Part shown: positions 17,665 through 21,091 of the stretch, one piece after another
Layout of the letters: each line of letters starts with the position of its first letter
Position numbering within the stretch: the stretch's first letter is position 1
Assembly: GCA_047971485.1 (NCBI GenBank)
Contig: JBKDZR010000139.1
Span: 1-21,091, forward strand
Reading direction: 5' to 3'
Origin: JBKDZR01 sp047971485
GTDB taxonomy: Bacteria; Pseudomonadota; Alphaproteobacteria; Rhodobacterales; Rhodobacteraceae
DNA length: 21,091 nucleotides
Notes under the pieces: model-generated
What the model was told of the DNA's origin: nothing
Databases searched by the model: none
Seen by the model: only the letters and a program-made list of their open reading frames with translations
Made by a program: the position numbers and the translations under genes

Positions 17665-19260
17665 TCAGTGGTCCAGTGCCGGTTTGGGCTTGTGTTCCAG
17701 CCACAGGTGTAGCGCGGCAATCTGGTCCGGGGTCATGCGCAAGCCCAGCTTGGTGCGCCGCCACAGGATGTCCTCGGCCGTGCGGGCGAATTCGCAGTCC
17801 ATCAGCCAACTTACCTCGCGTTCGAACAGACCCGCGCCAAAGTCCTGCCCCAGATCATCGGCGGTCCGGGCCGTGCCCAGGATAGTGCGGGCCTCGGTGC
17901 CATAGCTGCGGATCAGCCGGCGGGTGGTGCGCGGGTCGAGAAATGGATAATCGCCCCCCAGGGCCGCGATCATCCCGGGTTTGTCTGTCAGCGTAAAATC
18001 CCCGCCCGGCAGGGGGACACCTGCGGTCCATGGCCCGGGCAAATCGGCGAACATCCCTCCCAGCTTGTCCAGCGCTGCTTCGGCCAGGCGCCGATAAGTG
18101 GTGATCTTGCCACCGAAGATGTTCAGCAGCGGGGCGCCGGCCGTGCGATCCAGCTTGAGCACATAATCGCGGGTGGCCGCCGTCGCGGAACTGGCGCCGT
18201 CATCGTAAAGGGGTCGCACCCCTGAATAGGTCCAGACGATATCGTCGCGTGTCACCGGCTGGCGGAAATAGCGCGATGCGAAAGCCAGCAGATAATCCTG
18301 TTCCGCCTCGGTGCAGCAGGGGGGCTGATCGGGGTCGGGGTGGTCAGCATCAGTGGTCCCGATCAGGGTAAAGTCGTCTTCATAGGGAATGGCGAAGATG
18401 ATGCGGCCGTCTTCACCTTGCAGGAAATAGCATTTGTCATGGTCATAGAGACGCCGGGTGACGATATGACTGCCGCGCACTAGGCGCACGGCCTCTTTCG
18501 AGGCGGCGTGTACCGTGTCGTGGATCACCTGGCCGACCCAGGGCCCGGCGGCGTTGATCAAGGTCCGGGCGTGCCAGATCTGCCGGGTGCCGGTGGCCGG
18601 GTCTTCGGTGGTCACGGCCCATACGCCGTTGGTCACCTTGGCCGATATCACCGGGCAGCGTGTCATCACGTGTGCGCCGCGCAGAGCGGCATCGCGGGCG
18701 TTCAGCGCCACCAACCGGCTGTCCTGAACCCAGCAATCGGAATATTCGTAGGCTTTCCCGAACGTGTTCTGCAAGGCGGCGCCGGCGGGATCGCGGCGCA
18801 GATCGAGCGTCCGTGTCGCTGGCAGGATTTGTCGCCCCCCCAGGGTATCATAGAGCATCAGTCCCAGCCGGATCAGCCAGGCCGGGCGCCGTCCGCGCAT
18901 CCAGGGCATCACCGTGTTCAGCAGTTTCGAGGTTGGGGTTTCGGTTTCGAACCGCATGTCCGGGTGCAAGGGTAGGACAAAGCGCATGGGCCAACTGATA
19001 TGCGGCATGGCGCGCAGCAGGGTTTCGCGTTCGATCAGCGCTTCGCGGACCAGACGAATCTCGAAATATTCCAGATAGCGCAGCCCTCCGTGGAACAGTT
19101 TGGTCGAGGCCGAGGATGTCGCTGCCGCCAGATCGCCGCGTTCGGCCAGACGGACGCTCAGGCCGCGACCGGCCGCGTCCCGGGCGATGCCGCAGCCGTT
19201 GATTCCGCCGCCGATGATGAACAGGTCCACCATGGCTGTGTCGTTTTCGGGCAAGGTCAC
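17665..19260 (-). CDS. glpD: Glycerol-3-phosphate dehydrogenase, FAD-dependent
   Basis: This 531-residue inner-membrane-associated flavoenzyme oxidises sn-glycerol 3-phosphate to dihydroxyacetone phosphate and passes electrons to quinone. The N-terminal FAD motif GGGINGCGIARDAAGRG starts near residue 17. SSASTKLFHGGLRYLEYFE, INAAGPWV, GSHIVTRR, FAIPYEDDFTLIGTTD, YSGVRPLYDD and NIFGGKITTYRRLAE are GlpD hallmarks. The C-terminal helical domain includes REVSWLMDCEFARTAEDILWRRTKLG. The GTG at 19260 has AAGGAG at a good distance, whereas ATG 19233 has none, so GTG is chosen; the longer open frame begins in non-conserved sequence. The LLM oxidoreductase gene is 102 bp upstream on the same strand. 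Confidence 0.94.
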   Translation of the reverse strand: MTLPENDTAMVDLFIIGGGINGCGIARDAAGRGLSVRLAERGDLAAATSSASTKLFHGGLRYLEYFEIRLVREALIERETLLRAMPHISWPMRFVLPLHPDMRFETETPTSKLLNTVMPWMRGRRPAWLIRLGLMLYDTLGGRQILPATRTLDLRRDPAGAALQNTFGKAYEYSDCWVQDSRLVALNARDAALRGAHVMTRCPVISAKVTNGVWAVTTEDPATGTRQIWHARTLINAAGPWVGQVIHDTVHAASKEAVRLVRGSHIVTRRLYDHDKCYFLQGEDGRIIFAIPYEDDFTLIGTTDADHPDPDQPPCCTEAEQDYLLAFASRYFRQPVTRDDIVWTYSGVRPLYDDGASSATAATRDYVLKLDRTAGAPLLNIFGGKITTYRRLAEAALDKLGGMFADLPGPWTAGVPLPGGDFTLTDKPGMIAALGGDYPFLDPRTTRRLIRSYGTEARTILGTARTADDLGQDFGAGLFEREVSWLMDCEFARTAEDILWRRTKLGLRMTPDQIAALHLWLEHKPKPALDH

Positions 19261-19362
19261 GCCTTGTCTCCTTCGCCGTCCGTGGCAAAGCGGATCACGA
19301 CGGCCGGGCGCTGTCAATCTGGGGGCTTTCCTCCCGAGGGCAGGCTTGCCGGAAGAGACGGC

Positions 19363-20388
19363 TCAGCCGGCGCGCAGGGCCGGGGCCAGCTTGGTGCCCA
19401 CGGTCTCGATCGCCTTCATCATGGTCGCGTGCTCAATGATGCCAATGCCCATCTGAAGAGAGACCCGATCAAAGCCCAGATCCGCACGCAGCCCGAGGAT
19501 CTTGTCGGCCACCCGCGCCGGATCGCCGACGAACATTGCCCCTTCGGGGCCAATGCCGGCATCGAATTGCGCGCGGCTTTGTGGGGGCCAGCCCCGTTCG
19601 CGGCCGATCTGGTCCATGACCTGTTTCTGCGCCGGAAAGAACACATCAGCCGCCGCCTTGCCGTCATCGAGCACAAACCCGTGCACGTTCAGCGATACCC
19701 GGGCCGTGTCCCCATGACCCGACTGTGTTGCTGCCCGGCGGTAAAGATCCGTCAGCGGTCCGAAGGCACGTGGCTGCCCCCCGATGATCGCCAGCGCCAG
19801 GGGCAACCCCAATGCGCCGGCCCGTACCGCACTTTGCGGTGTGCCCCCGACAGCGATCCAGATCGGCAGTTGGCCGGCCACGGGCCGGGGGTACACGCCC
19901 AGCCCCTCGACGGCACTGGTGTGTGCGGTGCCGGGCCAAACCAGATGCTCGCGTTCGTTGATCGCCAGCAGCATGGCCAGCTTCTCTTCGAACAGATCGT
20001 CATAATCCTTCAGGTCATGACCAAAGAGGGGAAAGCTTTCGATAAAACTGCCGCGTCCGATCATCAGTTCAGCCCGTCCGCCGGTCAGGTTGTCCAGCGT
20101 GGCGTATTGCTGAAAGACGCGGATCGGATCGTCAGAACTGAGCACGGAAACGGCGGAACTGAGCCGGATGTTGCGGGTCGTGCGCGCGGCCCCTGCCAAG
20201 GTGACAGCGGTGGCCGAGATGGCATAGTTCGGCCGGTGATGTTCCCCCAGCCCGAAGATGTCCAGGCCCACCTGATCGGCCAGTTCGATCTCCTCCATCA
20301 GGTTGCGCAGCCGCTCGGCCGTGCCAACCTGATAGCCGGTTGCCGGATCCGTGCCGACATCCCCGAATGTGTAAAGCCCGACTTCCAT
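19363..20388 (-). CDS. LLM class flavin-dependent oxidoreductase (luciferase-like)
   Basis: This 341-residue TIM-barrel protein belongs to the bacterial luciferase-like monooxygenase superfamily and probably uses reduced FMN. Visible marks are VGLYTFGD at the start, DQVGLDIFGLGEHHRPNYA (about 38-56), IRLSSAVSVLSSDDPIRVFQQ, GRAELMIGRGSF and the C-terminal FVGDPARVADKI. The frame also allows a GTG three bases earlier, but ATG 20388 has GGAG at a suitable distance. It precedes glpD on the same strand and may be cotranscribed. The substrate is unknown; many family members oxidise alkanals, sulfonates or nitrilotriacetate-like compounds. Confidence 0.9.
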   Translation of the reverse strand: MEVGLYTFGDVGTDPATGYQVGTAERLRNLMEEIELADQVGLDIFGLGEHHRPNYAISATAVTLAGAARTTRNIRLSSAVSVLSSDDPIRVFQQYATLDNLTGGRAELMIGRGSFIESFPLFGHDLKDYDDLFEEKLAMLLAINEREHLVWPGTAHTSAVEGLGVYPRPVAGQLPIWIAVGGTPQSAVRAGALGLPLALAIIGGQPRAFGPLTDLYRRAATQSGHGDTARVSLNVHGFVLDDGKAAADVFFPAQKQVMDQIGRERGWPPQSRAQFDAGIGPEGAMFVGDPARVADKILGLRADLGFDRVSLQMGIGIIEHATMMKAIETVGTKLAPALRAG

Positions 20389-20589
20389 CACCGTCTCCGT
20401 CCGTTTCGCCCTTGCTAGAGTGCCCGGGCGTGGACCGAAAGCCCCTCTGACGCACGAGGGGTGTGCAAAGTTGTTGATGTGTTTCCCAATTCCGTGGACG
20501 GCTCGGATCCCATCGGTCTGGCGGACAGGGCTGTGTCTTCAGTTGCCCTGCCGGACCATTATGAAATCGAAGGGTGATCGCCAGTCTGT
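20389..20589. other. Gene-free stretch upstream of the LLM gene
   Basis: No convincing coding frame was found. It should hold the LLM-glpD promoter, but no clear -35/-10 pair was seen. A 6-bp hairpin CCCCTC/GAGGGG (20442-20447 and 20456-20461) is present without a T-run. Confidence 0.5.
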
Positions 20590-20931
20590 GGGGGCGTCGG
20601 GTCGCTGAACCAGATCATCGAATGGCGCAGTAGGTCATTGGCGATCAGGGTCGATAACGGCCCCGAATATGTCAGTTCCACGCTGATGCCCTGGGTTGAA
20701 AGGTAAGGCATCGTCCTGGCCTACATCCAGCCTGGAAAGCCGCAGTAGAACGCATGCGTCGAGCGTTACAATCGGACGGTCCGGCGCGAATGGCCGGGCC
20801 TTTATATCTTTGAAACCATTGAGGAGGTGCAAGAGATCGCCATCGAATAGCTCTGGACCTATAATAACGAACGTCCCAACACGGGCAACAGCGGGGTCAC
20901 CCCCGCCATGAAGCTGCAAATGGCCGCGTGA
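20590..20931 (+). mobile_element. IS3-family transposase (OrfB) remnant, decayed
   Basis: One frame gives the C-terminal part of an IS3-type DDE transposase: LNQIIEWR, RVDNGPEYVS (second catalytic Asp), AYIQPGKPQ, VERYNRTVRREW (third catalytic residue, Glu), FETIEEVQEIA, LWTYNNERPN and a final KLQMAA before TGA 20929-20931. Three in-frame stops (20704, 20746, 20848) show it is dead. The N-terminal half, OrfA and the left end are absent, so this is an old partial copy. The right end probably lies shortly after 20931, but I could not identify a terminal inverted repeat with a partner. Confidence 0.85.
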
Positions 20932-20964
20932 ATTCTACGACCGCGCCCTGTTAAAACGGGGAGG

Positions 20965-21091
20965 ATGACCCATTGCGCGGCCAGATTGGCGGGGATTCTA
21001 CCCAACATTCTGGCCGGTCGGCTTGACCGTGACCCGGTCGTGCCATCGGCCTATGACCACTGGCTCGATCAGCGCCTGTCGCAAGGGGAAG
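20965..21091 (+). CDS. Unidentified open frame, 3' truncated by window
   Basis: From ATG 20965 the frame stays open to the window edge (42 codons), giving MTHCAARLAGILPNILAG... and DPVVPSAYDHWLDQRLSQ. GGGGAGG touches the ATG directly, which is too close for a normal ribosome site, so the start may be fortuitous and the frame may be a gene whose 5' part was lost to the IS insertion. I do not recognise the protein. It is listed only because its composition looks coding. Confidence 0.3.
   Translation, partial: MTHCAARLAGILPNILAGRLDRDPVVPSAYDHWLDQRLSQGE

Noticed and set aside
19000..20418. 472-codon plus-strand frame opposite the LLM and glpD genes
   Set aside because: Shadow frame spanning two conserved genes and their gap; no domain or start signal.
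20442..20461. Terminator hairpin upstream of the LLM gene
   Set aside because: CCCCTC/GAGGGG forms only a six-base stem with an eight-base loop and lacks a T-run on either strand.

Overview
The window looks like a chromosomal segment of an alphaproteobacterium, most probably Rhodobacterales (Paracoccus/roseobacter type). The signs are high GC content, a DctPQM TRAP transporter, a ccoNOQP-type cbb3 oxidase operon and the remains of a VPLPA-CTERM protein. No rRNA, tRNA or CRISPR array was recognised. Almost every base is accounted for by real genes, and all of the very long antisense ORFs are codon-bias shadows.

Layout. 1-255: 3' end of a carboxymuconolactone-decarboxylase family gene. 303-4180 (+): a palindromic operator, then dctP - hairpin - dctQ - dctM - SDR, a TRAP uptake operon. 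4193-9444 (-): a Bcr/CflA-like MFS exporter, a Baeyer-Villiger monooxygenase (BVMO), an acyl-CoA synthetase and an SDR. 9659-11289 (+): an HSL/GDSAG alpha/beta hydrolase overlapping another SDR. 11315-11995 (-): a broken gene for a secreted esterase-like phytase protein with a VPLPA-CTERM tail. 12082-12504 (-): a group III truncated haemoglobin, divergent from an Rrf2/NsrR-like regulator that heads ccoN-ccoO-ccoQ-ccoP-(52-aa ORF)-DUF2189-ccoS (12592-17578, +). 17665-20388 (-): an LLM flavin oxidoreductase followed by glycerol-3-phosphate dehydrogenase (glpD). 20590-20931 (+): a decayed IS3-family transposase remnant, then an unidentified open frame running off the end.

How the genes fit together. 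BVMO (ketone to lactone), the HSL-type hydrolase (lactone to hydroxy acid), the SDRs (alcohol/ketone steps) and the acyl-CoA synthetase (acid to CoA thioester) form a coherent ring-opening route for a cyclic alcohol or ketone, such as a cycloalkanone or monoterpenoid. A TRAP importer and an MFS exporter lie alongside. Three promoters of this module share a dyad, TACT-N4-(A/G)GTA, which suggests one common regulator not encoded in the window.

The second half is a respiratory and NO-related module: an NsrR-like Fe-S regulator with a plausible operator between it and a truncated haemoglobin gene, in apparent operon with a cbb3 oxidase that lacks the usual ccoGHI but carries a 52-aa secreted/anchored ORF and a DUF2189 membrane protein before ccoS. 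Functions are inferred by reading motifs; no database search was possible.
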